Below, piece by piece: positions 34,744 through 47,769 of a DNA stretch of 64,000 nucleotides; the stretch's first letter is position 1; the number at the start of each line of letters is the position of its first letter. The notes beneath the pieces are model-generated. The model saw only the letters and a program-made list of their open reading frames with translations. It was not told where the DNA came from and ran no database searches. The stretch lies in assembly GCA_012934845.2 (NCBI GenBank), contig WNNJ02000794.1:1-64000 (forward strand). The letters are read 5' to 3'. Made by a program: the position numbers and the translations under genes. The stretch is from Pomphorhynchus laevis (lineage: Eukaryota; Acanthocephala; Palaeacanthocephala; Echinorhynchida; Pomphorhynchidae).

Positions 34744-36957
34744 CTGGAAATGTACCACTTTATTTTCTAAATATGTAGAAATATCATTTATAAGATAAAA
34801 AACATTTAAAAATAAATTAAAAAGTTAAAAATCAAATATATGTAAATCTTTCTTTGACAAATTTCCTTCTTAATAAAGGAGGAAATAATATTTTTCTTAG
34901 TAAATGGTTAAATAAACGTTTATTATTAAAATTAAGAAATTTTAATTTATTAATTTACATTAATTATTAATTATTAATCATTATTTATTATTAATAATCG
35001 TTAAATAAATAGTATAATATTAAAATATAAAAAATATTAAAATAATAAAAATTATTAAATCAAATCTATGTAAATCTTTCTTTGAAAAATTTCCTTCTTT
35101 CAAATTTAATATAATCATTATTATATTTTATATTAATTTTAATTTAATATTAATATAATATTATATTAATTTGAAGAATTTCAAATTAATTTGAAAGATT
35201 AAAATTATATTATAATGAAATTATATTAAAATTTCATATAATAATCTATATAATTATTGAAGGTTTATTTTTGGTAAACGTATAATTAACTATAAATATG
35301 ACTATATTTACGATTTATATTTATCCGATATCTATATTTTTATATATTTATAATTAATAATAATTAATTTAGTATCAATAAAATATTAATACATCAATAC
35401 TATCAATAGTATTGTATTTTACAATAAAAACATTTAAAAAGCGTATTATATTAAAATATTACACATTCAATTGTCGTTCATATTACCTTTTATAAAATTA
35501 TTATAAAAGGTAATATTATTATAATTTATATAAAATTGTTATATATAAAAAAGTGTTAAAATGGTATTAACAGAAACTAATATAAAATACCAACTCGAAT
35601 AAAGATAGCAAATTAATATATAAATAACAGTATATATTATTAAGCATATATATTAAATATACATGCTTAATTATTGTTATTTTAGAGTTTAATTTTCTTT
35701 GCAAAAATGAGAATTCTCGAGTTTTAAATTCACAAATACCAGTACTTTCTAATATGAGGTCTACATACAGCAATATTTCATATATCAAGAGTGCAAATTG
35801 TTCAATTGACAAACAATAAATTTGAGTTTTTTTTTTACAAAACTCAAATTAAATTTGTTTTACAAAACAATTTACGGTGCAAGTGAAAAAAGGGATTTTT
35901 AAGTATTTTTTAAACATATTTGTATTTATATTATTTATTTATATTTTGTGAAACCGCCAATTATTTCTTATGAAACAGGTCAGTTTTAATTAGAATTCAC
36001 CCACCAAAAGTAACAAATCTATTACTTCAAATGCAAATATTATTTTATAGTAAAAGCAATTTAGCAATGGCTAACAGCTATTGTTTTATCCGATTAAGTT
36101 AAAATGACTAAAACGTAAAATGTTGAATTAAGATTGAAAAAATCTTAATGTTGAATTAAGATTGAAAAAATCTTAATTGTTGAATATTAAACAATCTCTA
36201 TTGTTTAATAAGATTGAAATTCTTATTAAACTTATAAACTTAATAAGCATTTACACTTAACACTTAATCACTTAAAACACTTAAATGAATTGCGAATAGC
36301 TGCCATATCGTCAAAATGACTAGTAAATAGCTTAAACACACTGGAAATGGCTTGTAAAGGTGCCATGAACATTTTCACATGACTGGAAAATCGCAAATAG
36401 CTTACATGACTGGAATATAAATCGCAATAAAAAATATAAAAATTATTAAAAATCATAAACTGAGTTTCCAGTTAGCCTGGTTAATTCTCTAAACACATAG
36501 TGTGATCCCTGTTGATATGACCATCAAATACGTAAATTAATATTTAATTATTAAATATTCAATAAAGATATTAGTAAATAGGGATTCCATAACAATCACA
36601 GAAACCATTGTTTTCTTCTAAATTGGGCAGAAACACAAAGTTATTAGATTGCGTTTGGCGAAGAATAATTTTCAAATTTAAATAAAATCAATTTCAAAAA
36701 ATAAGTTTTTCTCTAACAGGATTAAATATTATTGATGTTTATCGTATTAATTCCATTTTTCAAATTATTAAAGCAATGTATCAAAATTGCCTATGCAATG
36801 ATGTAACATACTTGATGTCATTGTTGTTTTTTGCACATTGCATCTAAAAAATAGACAAATTTTTTACGTACAGAATGCTGACCTTGACACACTCGCAATT
36901 ATGTAACAGAAAATTTTAGTCGTTAGAATTAATTAATGTAGATGGTCTACAACTTAC
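34744..36957. other. A+T-rich sequence, nothing recognised
   Basis: Very A+T-rich, with short local inverted pairs (for example ATAAAAGGTAATAT around 35480-35520) and two copies of TTGAATTAAGATTGAAAAAATC-like sequence at 36122-36178. No exon with good splice sites was found. Confidence 0.4.
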
Positions 36958-37116
36958 CGTTACTGATTTCACTATACTGAGTACCATGTCGAATTTCTGT
37001 ATTACAATGTATGTCCTGGTGAGAGCTGGCATGTTTCAGATTTGTCATTAATGTTCTCTTCGTTTTAACATCCGAAGCATTGGATATTACAGTTCCAGCA
37101 ATTTCCGTTGACGAAA
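36958..37116 (-). CDS. Candidate PDE3 linker exon
   Basis: 159 bp with a good acceptor (CATTTTCAG) and donor (G followed by GTAAGT). It is open throughout and reads SSTEIAGTVISNASDVKTKR, then NLKHASSHQDIHCNTEIRHG. The exit phase (one base) fits only the shorter form of the exon at 32582. The sequence is Ser/Thr/Asn-rich, as expected for a regulatory linker. Not proven to belong to the gene. Confidence 0.42.
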
Positions 37117-37559
37117 CTGAAAATGTATTATGCGTTTGCGAGATCTTAATGATGCAACAAAGTCAAAAGTTCATAATGTTCAGTTTACATCATCATTAAA
37201 ATTCAAAGTTGCGAGTAAGATTTATAGTCACGTCAGAAAATGTAATCTTGTATGAAATGCCAATCAAGCGTAACAAAAACCAGAATTGATTAAACAAATT
37301 GATTACGCAATTATTTAAATAAAAATTAAAATTATTCGATTTTATTAAGTGGGCAAGTATCATTTACTTGCTTATTGGATATCAGATGATCACAATATCA
37401 TCGTGGCATTGAAATGATTAACATTTAGTTGTTTAATTTAAAATGTTTATTTGCTATGAATGTGTTCTTATTACCAGTAAGCAACTTCTGTATGTCAATA
37501 CATCGGAAATTTGAACACATCAAAATTTATTAAAAGACAACTATATTGTTTTGTTTATA

Positions 37560-38185
37560 TAAATACATTTACCTAATGTTTCTTGAGAATTAGCAAAAGA
37601 TATTACATTATCAAATGTTTTTTGAGAATTAGAAAAGATAATACATTTATTAGATGTCTCTCTGAAATTAATAAACAAATTATACATTTATCAAATGTCT
37701 TTTGATAATTATTAAAATAATGGTTTACCAAATGTTTTTCGAGAATTAAGAAACAAATTATACATTTACTTTTGTGAATTAGGAAAAAATAATAAATTAC
37801 CAAATATTTTTTTGAGAATTAAGAAAAAATAATAAATCCCCAAATGATTCTTGAGAATTAAGAATATATATCATGACTTTTGAGAATTAATAAAAAATAA
37901 TAAATTACTAAATGATTTCCGAGAATTAAGAAAAATATAATGCATTTATCAAATGTCTATTGATAATTTAGACAAAATAATGATTTACCAAATGTATTTT
38001 CGAGAATTAAGAAAAATAATACATTTATCAAATGTCTTCTGAGAATTAAGAAAATATAATACATTTACCAAATGTTTCTTGATATGTAAGAAAAATAATG
38101 CATTTAACCAATGTTTCTCGAGAATTCAGGAACAAATGATTCAATTACTAAATGTTTCTTAAAAAATCAGGAAATTAATGAAATC
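37560..38185. repeat. Degenerate minisatellite, about 40-45 bp unit
   Basis: About fourteen units of roughly 40-45 bp, each built from a TTTACCAAATGT-like block, then TTTCTTGAGAATTAAGAAAA-like, then an ATAAT-rich spacer. Units differ in length and sequence, so the array is old. It lies upstream of the candidate exon at 36958. Not a CRISPR array: units are diverged and the spacers are not unique. Confidence 0.75.
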
Positions 38186-38189
38186 ATAC

Positions 38190-39475
38190 AACTTAAAATA
38201 TACTTATTAAGTATATTTTATACTTTAACTTATTTTCAAAAGTTAAATTTTTATTTTCAAAAGTTTATTAGTTAAACTTTTAAGCTTTTTATTTTCAAAA
38301 GTTAAATTTTTAAAAACTTGAATTTAAGAATTCAAAAATAAAAAATGATAAGAATTTGGCATTGCTTTAACTTAAAATATTTAACTTATAATTTAACTTA
38401 TAAATTATTAAAGTGTGATGTATGATCAAAGATAAAAATATAACAAAATTAGGAACAGTATAACTTAAAAATTAGTTATCTCGTGTTGCAATAACAAGCG
38501 CGTTTCATTTTTAGATTTCGCCTTGTTAATTCTAATCAGGCAAAATTTGGATGTCGGCCATATTAAAGGAAGCTAATGCAAGTGACGGAATATGCTGTGT
38601 GGTTTAATGACTCTTAGGCTTACATAACACTGATTGGATGATATGTATAGTATAAGTTTAATATATGCAGATATTATATATTTTTATAATCCTGAATCGA
38701 TTTATTATTAAATTCTTAAAATTTAATACTGAAAAATATTTATATTTACTAACTTGCAAATTACGTTTGTCATTTATTAAGCATGGTGTATGTGTTAAGA
38801 ATGTAACCGCTTCACAGTTGCGAAACTATAATAATCTACTAAAATTTAAATTAAGTAAAAATAAAGCAACATACTTTACATTATGTTATTAAGAATCACT
38901 AATTCGATTTTTTAAGATATTATTTATGTTCAAAATAATTGGACGAATGATTTTAAAAATGTAAAAACGTTTATTAACCAACCAAAGTTAAAAATACTAA
39001 ATTCCAAGGTTCGTAAAAATGTTTCCGAAAGCATAGTTATATTAGTAGTATAATAGTATTGATAGTATATTTAATATACTATTGTTCACGCGGGTTTACT
39101 ATGAAGTTTCACAAGATACATTGATAAAAGTCTTGCACTTAAATGTAAGATGCTTTGACATAACCTTTTACAAGATGTCTACATTTATTATTACGGTTAA
39201 TGCGTGTTGTTGCAAAAGGTGCCTACATCAGTGTTGTTTAATATAACAAATCATTAACATCCAAAATTGATAATAATGAGTTAGCACAAATCTCTAAGAA
39301 TCTTAAATTATCAAAATATAATCACATTTAAGTTTTATATACATTTAAAATAATTAGTTCATAAGAATAAGTTACAGGATTAAAATACACTTCATTATTA
39401 TTGTTATCATTATTTTATTTTTTAATTTTAAAATTAAATACGTAGACTTTCTTAGCTGATTTGAATTCTATAAAA
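38190..39475. other. A+T-rich sequence with one unidentified open frame
   Basis: A 75-codon open frame (38665-38892, plus) ends SKNKATYFTLCY and reads KLRLSFIKHGVCVKNVTASQ, with a coding-like look, but no family is recognised. A G+C-richer patch is at 38480-38640. A small palindromic ATACTATTATACTACTAAT-like region is near 39050. Confidence 0.3.
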
Positions 39476-39830
39476 TTTCAATTAATAATTATAATTAATT
39501 TTATAATTGCATAATTAATTTGTTTTTATAATTTAAAAATAAAGAAGATCAAAAGGTTTTATTCCTAATTAATATTTTAAATGGTAAAGAGTTTTTATTA
39601 AATTAATGATAGATACTAAGCTCAATGAATACTAAATAATATTATTAAAAGATAAAATATTTAAGTTTAATATTGTTATATACTATATTATTATATTTTA
39701 ATATCAAAAAATACTCTAAAGTAGTAACATTTTTAAAAATTTTATTAATAATTATAATGAATTTTATAATTGCACAATTAATTTGTTTTTATAATTTGAA
39801 AATATAAAAAATCAAAAAGATTTTACTGTT
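39476..39830. repeat. Direct duplication of about 88 bp
   Basis: 39476-39562 and 39739-39830 share AATAATTATAATTAATTTTA / TTTTATAATTGCA and AATTAATTTGTTTTTATAAT, with scattered differences; period about 263 bp. A+T-rich, noncoding. Confidence 0.55.
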
Positions 39831-42021
39831 TAAATTATTAGTTATTGATTTAAACGGTAAATTAACTAATTCGATGATATATAGGTATAATATGAGAGAT
39901 TTAGATGGAACTAAATATAAAAATCAAAAAAAATAATTTTTAATAATTTAATTGTATAAAAATTTAATGTATAATTTGATTTTGTTCGCAACGCCTTCTT
40001 AACTTACGCCGATTAAGAGTATTTCACTTCAAAGCACGACTAACTTATCTAGATTTCATATTCAACTTGTAATTACGAAGAAATATAACCAAATTATCAT
40101 TTCGCCTGTAAGAAATTCGTGCAAAATAACAAATACGTAAGTAACAAACAAATATCAACATCATTGAAATATTTCATAATTAAAGCTACAAGGTAAAATC
40201 TATAATCTTTTGAACAAATCGACATATAGCTAGAGCTTTTTTGACAGACGCTTGATTTGAGTTATATTTACATACTTGACAAGACAATGAGTTGTTAAGA
40301 AAATATCTTATGCTTTTAGCAGATTTTGGCCATTTTCTACTATCATTGCAATGTTGGCATGTAGATTACATCGAATAGATAAAGGATAATAAATCATTAC
40401 ATTTTCAACATATTCAGGAGTGCAATTTATTGATATTTATGCATCGAACTTTTGTGAAACTTCAAAGCATTGGAATGAAAACAAAAATATCGAAACTATA
40501 AATGGTAAGTTTTAAAAGCTCAAGTAAAAATAAGCTTTTAAGTTTTAAAAGCTAAAGTGCTAAAATAGGAGATTTATAAGTCAATAACTAAAATAGCCAG
40601 TATATAGGAGATTTATAAGTCAATAAAGTGGGACATTAAGCAAACTTTTTTGATTAAAAAAATTAAGTCGTGGTTGCTAATTAAATAAAGGTTGTTCAGC
40701 AAAATAGTTAAACAGCCACTAGATATTAAAAGCTTATTGTTTCCCTTTATTTCATGAGTAAAAAATAATTTATCTTAAATTAATTTATATTTAAAAATAT
40801 AATTGTATAAAAAATATATTATTATATTATTATATTAAATATTATCTATATTATATTATCTAAATAGATAATATAATTATAGATATATTATATATCTATA
40901 TTAAATTATATATATCTATATTATATATCTATATATATCTATATATATCTATATATAGATATATTGAATTAGACATAAAATTTGATACTCTGTTCCGGAA
41001 TTAGTTTGCTAAATAATATCAATATATTAAATGAAACTCAACGAACAAAGGCATTTGTTAATTTTATAAATTGTTTTGATACATTACCTATTTTCTTAAG
41101 TGACATGAAGCAAATCGTAAACCAAAACAGAAAGGGTCAAAATTCAAATAAATAATAATTTCTCAGTAATCTACAAAAATTCACTTAGATGTACATTTTT
41201 GAAAATTAATGGGAACTATTTACTGAATACAATCATTTCAATTTGGCAACGATTTACAAATAAATGTTCAATTTCATAAAATATGAAGTTTATTATTAAT
41301 TGAATAACTATAGAACTTTGAATTTATTTTAAATTAAATGTATGCCACGAACTTGCCACATTCAACTATATCTTACACTTTGAATCTTATTGACGCAAAC
41401 AGTATTGAATGTCGACTCTATCAAAATTAACTTTTAGGATTTTGAATTGATTTTGCAGAATTAATAATAAATATTTTATCTGCTTTAATTTGCATAATTA
41501 TTTTTGTTAAAATTGAAGGAATCAATGAATATTTTGTAATTGTAAATTCTGCATTAATTTGCATAAATAATTTTTAATTAATAATTAAAAATAATAGAAT
41601 TAATAATTTTATCAATAATCAATGCAAAACATAATTGATCTTGCGTGTTTCTACATTCTGTTTCCAGTTGCTATACATAACAAGGTTATTATTCTGAAAT
41701 ATTAAAAATGTTAACTTTTGCTTTTGATATTCGTGCGGCAATTATCGAATTTTACAAGTATGGTGATCTACCTTATTCAATAATTGAATATTCTGGTTTA
41801 AATTCAATATTGATTTCAAAATGTTCACGCGGATTCAATATTGATTACACGCGGATTTTAAATATTTTTTCCTATAAATAAAAAAATGGATTCATTAATG
41901 TTCTGGAAACTTGTGTAAATCAACATATCTAAATGGAAATAAACTTACATTTGATATTAACCTTACAAGTAAACATTTCAATCTGTACCGCATAACCACA
42001 GCTATAAACAAAGAGCTAGAA
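39831..42021. other. A+T-rich sequence inside the inverted-repeat loop
   Basis: Contains a TATC/TA microsatellite at about 40830-40970 and a duplicated GGAGATTTATAAGTCAATAA at 40568 and 40606. No exon or element recognised. Confidence 0.4.
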
Positions 42022-43984
42022 GACAAGATCAATATCACATGTCAATAAGACCGTTTACTTAGCTTTTCAATACGTTCAAGAAACTGGAATTCTATATTCA
42101 CAATGTTGGAGGAAATATCATTTCATATGTTAGCTAACTGATCAACTGTCGTACAACAAATCAGTTTTGATGTCAAATGATGAAACAAATGATAATCGAT
42201 GAATAATAAAAAATTAAAAGCTCTGTGCTATAATGACGGAAAATTCACGGATGTAGCTACGCAATTATAATGTCCCTAACGTAATTATAACTTTTTATTC
42301 GCTTTGATAAGTAACTTAAAGGAAAGAGGGTATAATAAATACGTATAACTTTAGGAGGAGAGCACTATTCAGTTCAAGTATAAATATATGTAGAGAGAAA
42401 GCGAAAAAATAACGCCGCGTTATTATCATAACTTTTCTGCAATTAATAAAATGGTTTCGATATTTGATATAATGTCTTTGCAGTCGTTTTTATAATGCAG
42501 TATCAATTAGGTGGTATAAAAAATTAGATGAATTGACAAATTACATTATACACTCCATATAAATTGACCAATGCGGAAGCAGTCATTAGATATTGCAACA
42601 ATTAAATTTGTTTTAACAATATAATACTTTTCATTTTTAAATATATTTTGCAATTACAAAAATTTATCTCTAGAAACTTTTATCATTTGCGCAAATGAAT
42701 GTTTTCAAAAACAATTACTTATTTAAACTTGTATCGTCAAGAGAATGTCGACGAAATACATAATAAATTTTAATTTTTTCCAGTTACACGAAAACTAAAA
42801 TATTTTTTAAACTATCGAAATATTTTAAGCAATAAATTTATTTTGTATTTAATCGATCGAAAATTAAAAGTTCAAAGATTATATCATATATTTTAAAATA
42901 ATAAAATAATACATTTTTTTAATTTGTTGTTCAAACATTTACTTATTTCTGTAACATTTACATTTATGCTTTTTACAGTATATTCGATAAAACAGAAAAA
43001 TATAAGGTGAATAAAATCAAAAAAAAATCGAAATAAAATTTTCGGTTTCATTTTTAAATAGCACGTTTCTGGGCTAAAAGTAGTCTTAAAACCATTTTAT
43101 CTAGAAAATAACATAAATCTAGAATATTTTGCTTATAAATTCAGTAGTTATTTGATTGAACTGTTATGTTTTGATTGCAGAAATTATGATTAGAGTGCTT
43201 GGTGCATTTCCTTTTAAACTAATAAAATTAAGCTAAGAAAATAATTATAATTTATTAAAAAACTTGATGGTTTTATAGTCTTTCTATTTATACTTGGAGA
43301 TCTAATACAAAATATAATTTAATAATTAACTAAATTGAATTAAATTAAAATCGAAATGAAATTTGTAAAACTTAATGTAATAGTTGACTTTGATACTATT
43401 TTAGTTTTCACTAAATGTTTCGTAATCACACGATTTTTCTTCATAAACATTCACTAACTAAACGATATCTTTGTATCTTAGAATAATAATCAATTACATA
43501 ATAATTTATATTATTTATATAATAATTTAGTAATTATTTTTTATAATTTATTATTTATATGTTATAAATTGATTCATATTATATATTAATATATTAATTA
43601 ATACATAATTAATTTAATATATTAATTAATACATAATTAGTATTAATCTATTAATTAATACTAATTAATATTAATCAATTTGCACATTAGTGCCTGGTGC
43701 ACTCTCTTTTGAACTAATATAATTAAAATGTGAAAAGAATTCTAATTTATACAAAGACTCGATTGTCTTTATAGACTTTCTCTTTATAGTTGGCGATTTA
43801 AACAAATAAAAATATGAAGTGAAATTATTTCGAAGTTAAATTTTTCGTTTCTCTATCAACTAAATACTTTGTTTAATATGAGAAAATAATTTTTAATCAG
43901 ATTCAGTGGCATTAACTACAACATTAAAATCGCATAATTTTGTTACCTCAAGAGAGCTTAAAAAATGAACCATTATTTGGTTCA
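42022..43984 (-). repeat. Right arm of the 1.96-kb inverted repeat
   Basis: Partner of 30248-32211, 9.8 kb away. The outer flanks (ATACATAA on the left, ATGAATAG on the right) show no clear target duplication. The arms enclose PDE3 exons 32406-32517 and 32582-32734 and the two candidate exons. The arm has no terminal inverted repeats of its own, so a DNA-transposon origin is not supported. Confidence 0.95.
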
Positions 43985-44631
43985 ATGAATAGCATAAAAA
44001 AATTTGGTTACTATAATTACTTTCTTAATAAATCACACAAAATTTGAACTAAGTTACGTATAAAGCCTAATATTGTAAGAAATGATCTTGATTATTAAGT
44101 TACACTCTAGACAATTACAAGATATCTACTGCATTTGAACCTTCAAATATTCTAAGTTCCTGCCGTTGCATGCCGATTTAATTTCGATATTGATTTAAAA
44201 AAGCCATATCTTAACGGTTAAAAGCCTAGCCGTATCATGAAGTACAATTAGATAACAATTTATAATAATAATTTCCCTCTTCAGCAACTTTCAAACAGTG
44301 TGGACTTATTATTTAATGTTGAAAGTTTAAATCCTTAATTCGTGATATATTTTATACATGGCTTGATATTTTCCATATTTTGATTTTACTTTTACAATGT
44401 AAACTTCAATTATTTCTATTGCATTATATTATACTTCTGACATCAGCTTTGCTAGGAGAGATGAGATGGTCTTGCGGGTGCTGTTTTTTGATAACTAAAT
44501 TTGCAGAGATTAAGGTTAATGGTATTTACAGCTTAAGAAAGATATGCTACTACACGGAAAACTTTTAGTAACTTAATGATTAAATTTAACAATCAGATAA
44601 AATAAAAACCTTAGTAATTAACAACTATTCA
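43985..44631. other. Spacer between inverted repeat and PLE
   Basis: A+T-rich. A 62-codon open frame at 44380-44568 has no recognisable feature. Confidence 0.35.
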
Positions 44632-44891
44632 CGACTTTCAGTCACCTGTCACTTTGTCTCAACAACGGTCAAGAAATCCTGGATCGTTGTTTACTCAGCA
44701 CATCCGTGCCACACCATTATACATTGTGTGACCTAGCAACTATTATATATAAGAGGATTAGTCAAATCGGCGTTACTCGAAATTGTCGTGATGACAATTC
44801 TTTCAAAATATTGATAGATTTCCAAATCGAGCAAATGAAAATTTTAATGTGTTATTAGCAAAAATAGCTTTCGGGATTCCGCTTATTCAGT

Positions 44892-45785
44892 TTACAAATT
44901 ATCAGTGTTACTCAAATCGTTTTCGTTTACACTTATATTGTACATCGTACACTGAAGAATCAAACATAAAATCAGAAAAAAAGAACAATAGGAAAGTACA
45001 ATATCACATTTGAAACCGTGTTCAGTGTTTAAACTTTTGTCGGTCATGAGCTGACCTATCCAAAATTGCTCTACTTTCCTGCGGTCGTAGTTGTCACTAA
45101 CGGCTGTGATTAATGTTGTTACCATATTGTGATTGGGATTTTCTATCATATGTTTGACAACACCGTCGTTATTTAAGCGTAAGCTGTTAAGTCGGCCCTT
45201 CGGTTGTTGCTCCTGATGTTGAACGATGATCCTGTTTGACCTACATACTGGTCGAGACAGCATACACACTCGTATATATACACTGCGCCTTTTTTGGCAT
45301 GTTAATTCACCTTTTACTCTATACATCGAGTTTGTGATTGAGCGTTTAAATGTGGATGTGCTTGTCATTTGGCGACAACATTTGCAGCGTGCACGACCAC
45401 ATGCTCCACTGATGTTGCCTGTTATTCTGTTTGCTTTCCGAGTTAAAGCGACAATGTTGTGAATGGATGGTGCCCCTTTGAATCCGATGCGTGGTCTAAG
45501 GATGAGCTGTTGTTGTTCAGCTGACAAATTATTGACAGCACTGTTGAGATCCTTCTGAATGCGTATTATTGCTGGATGGAAGGTGACAGCACAATTGAAT
45601 ATGTTGTCACTCGACTGTGTTCTTTCGCGAATATTTAAAAGATCGTGACGTTGCATCGCTGAAACTTCTCGGTACTGCCTATCGACTAGTCTACCCGAGT
45701 ACCCTCTTTCCATAAACTCTTTACGCATATTTGATGAGTTTCGTAGAAATTCACTGTTAGTAGAGCATATTATTGCTCGGATCAT
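44892..45785 (-). pseudogene. PLE C-terminal region with GIY-YIG-type domain
   Basis: 297 open codons. It starts with RT-thumb-like sequence (FLRNSSNMRKEFMERGYSG), then CGRARCKCCRQM, YRVKGELTCQKRRSVYIRV, KGRLNSLRLNNDGVVKHMIE and KVEQFWIGQLM. The Cys-rich run before YRVKGELTC, the Arg-rich helix and the final RRKxEQFWI segment follow the order of PLE endonucleases. The GIY-YIG core itself is only partly readable here. The last stretch is hydrophobic and probably not part of the original protein. Confidence 0.72.
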
Positions 45786-45884
45786 CTCGTTCAGAATTAT
45801 TAGGCGCTTTGCTTTAGGAGCGTGAGCGCTGCTGGCGTGTATAAGAGATATCGTACCTTCTCATTCCGTGTGCATAGTCGTCTG

Positions 45885-46751
45885 CTATAGTCCATAGGTG
45901 TCGACATACATATCCACATAGAGAAATACAACCCGTCTGTTATTTAGTTCTGTCATAGTGAACTTTAATTCACTGAATCCGTTGAGAGCCTCCATAAACA
46001 TGTCCAACCTCGTTCTGTCATGTTCCCAAATCAAAAATATGTCATCGACATATCTCATCCACGTTGACGGTTTGAATTCTTGTGTGGAAAAGAAGGCTTC
46101 TTTAATGCTTGCGGCGTATAGAGATGCATATGCTAGAGCAACATGGCTACCCATTGCAGTGCCTATTATCTGCTTGTATATATCACCTTAAAACTCAAAT
46201 ATGTTTGACCGGAGTACGATTGACAGCATTTCTCGGAGCATCTGTATTTTGGTGGATTCGTAGTTGTACTTCTCCAGTTGTTTAATTACCCCTTCTACTC
46301 AGTTCTCTTCTTTGATTGACGTATACAGGGACTCTATATCGAGAGTGATAACGATCGAAGTCTCAGATATTTCATTTCGTATCATGTTGAATCGTTTAAG
46401 AAAGTCAACCGTGCTTGCTAGATATGAAGGTGTCTGCTTTATGATTGGATGGATCTTACGGTAAATGTATCTGGCCAAATTTTCGGTAGCAGTGCCACAA
46501 TGATTTATTATTGGTCGAGCTGGACATAGTATTCGATTCAAGTGAATTTTGGGCAGAAAATATAGTCTACCCGGTTTTGCATTTCGCGCTAATAGACATT
46601 TATTGTCTTCTGCATCTGGAAAGTATTTGTGTATAACGTTTTTTACTTCCTTGTTGATCGTATTCACTTGATTCATTGATATTTTAGCATATGTTTTTGA
46701 TGCCAGTTGTCGATAAGCCTCATAATCATGGTCCTCTTTTGACCATATCAC
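45885..46751 (-). pseudogene. PLE reverse transcriptase
   Basis: Two open blocks on the minus strand. The first (46299-46751) reads FLPKIHLNRI, PARPIINHCGTATENLARYI and ITLDIESLYTSIKEE. The second (45885-46154) reads GSHVALAYASLY and MRYVDDIFLIWEHD. The KIHK-like block, the LDIxSLYT block and the catalytic YVDD box are all recognisable PLE RT motifs. The N-terminal part continues upstream to about 46960, where RRADKGVKVVIWSKEDH is readable. The reading frame is not continuous. Confidence 0.82.
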
Positions 46752-47696
46752 AACTTTGACTCCTTTATCCGCTCTGCGTACGACTATCGAATTATTATTT
46801 CGAACTTATATCAATGCTCGCCGTTTTTCATGCACATATGGTTTGGAACTTTAGTTTGGATGCATGTATATATAACGTTGGATGGCTTGGTTTGATAATA
46901 TCGCTCCGTGTATTAGTCGATTAACCTCTATGTTTGAGATCATTCGTATTGTTATATATTTCAAGTCTTTACAGAAATGTGCCCGGTTGAACTCCTTTTG
47001 TATCATTTATTTTCCTCTCATGAAGAAACCAATGATTTATTTACGAGTACAGTACTCGTAAGTGCTCATCAGTACCGTGACTTCTATAATCATCTATAGG
47101 CACAAGAATAATTCGGTTCTATTTCTTGATCTGATGAGGATATATAGAATGCTGCCTGGTGTTTATGCCTCATCATGAGGAAAAAATAGTGATTTATTTA
47201 CGAGTACATCATTGTGTGTCCCATGGCAGGTATAACAACAAATTATATATTATATATATTTGTACACTTTAAAGTGTCCCTGTAAAACAGCATTTCTATT
47301 AAAAGGAATTTAGTGCCTGATGCATGGTTAAACTGCAACACGCACTGCCAGGCACAGTGCTTATGCTAAATTCCCTTCGATGATTCAGATTAAGGGTAGT
47401 TCGGTTTTTCGAGCTTTAAACACTGCTTAAGCGTGCGTTAGGAATGATTTAAGCGTGCGTTAAACAGTTTGGGAATGATGCTACAAACCTTCACGTGGTC
47501 ATTCCTGTAAGTAGTCACTAGACGAAACTAATTGTAGCAATCAAATCATCAACAACAACGATAAATTACTGGCATGGCGACATCCTATCGACATCATCTA
47601 CATCGACCGTTACCATATCTCAATTTTAAGTCAAATAATTAATAATTAATTAATAATATTATTAATAATTAATTAATTAATAATTAATTATTAATA

Positions 47697-47769
47697 ATTA
47701 ATACTAGGATTTTAAGTCAAACCGGAAACACAATGTGTTTCCGGTTTGACTTAAAATCCTAGTATTAAT
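47697..47769. repeat. Perfect 36-bp palindrome with one-base centre
   Basis: Arms of 36 bases pair perfectly around a single central base: outer part ATTAATACTAGG, inner part CCGGAAACACA. It lies in the noncoding upstream part of the PLE region beside an AATTAATTAATA-type run (47633-47700). It can form a cruciform or an RNA hairpin. Confidence 0.95.

Noticed and set aside
37560-38185. CRISPR-like array
   Set aside because: Units are degenerate and contiguous, spacers are not unique, and the genome is eukaryotic; it is a decayed minisatellite.
30248-43984. A giant DNA transposon or virus-like element with 2-kb terminal inverted repeats
   Set aside because: The interior holds host PDE3 exons and no element genes, and the flanks show no target duplication. 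The arms are better read as an inverted duplication.
44380-44568. 62-codon plus-strand open frame, or a minus-strand exon reading STRKTISSLLAKLM
   Set aside because: Neither has convincing splice sites in phase with PDE3 nor any family signature.
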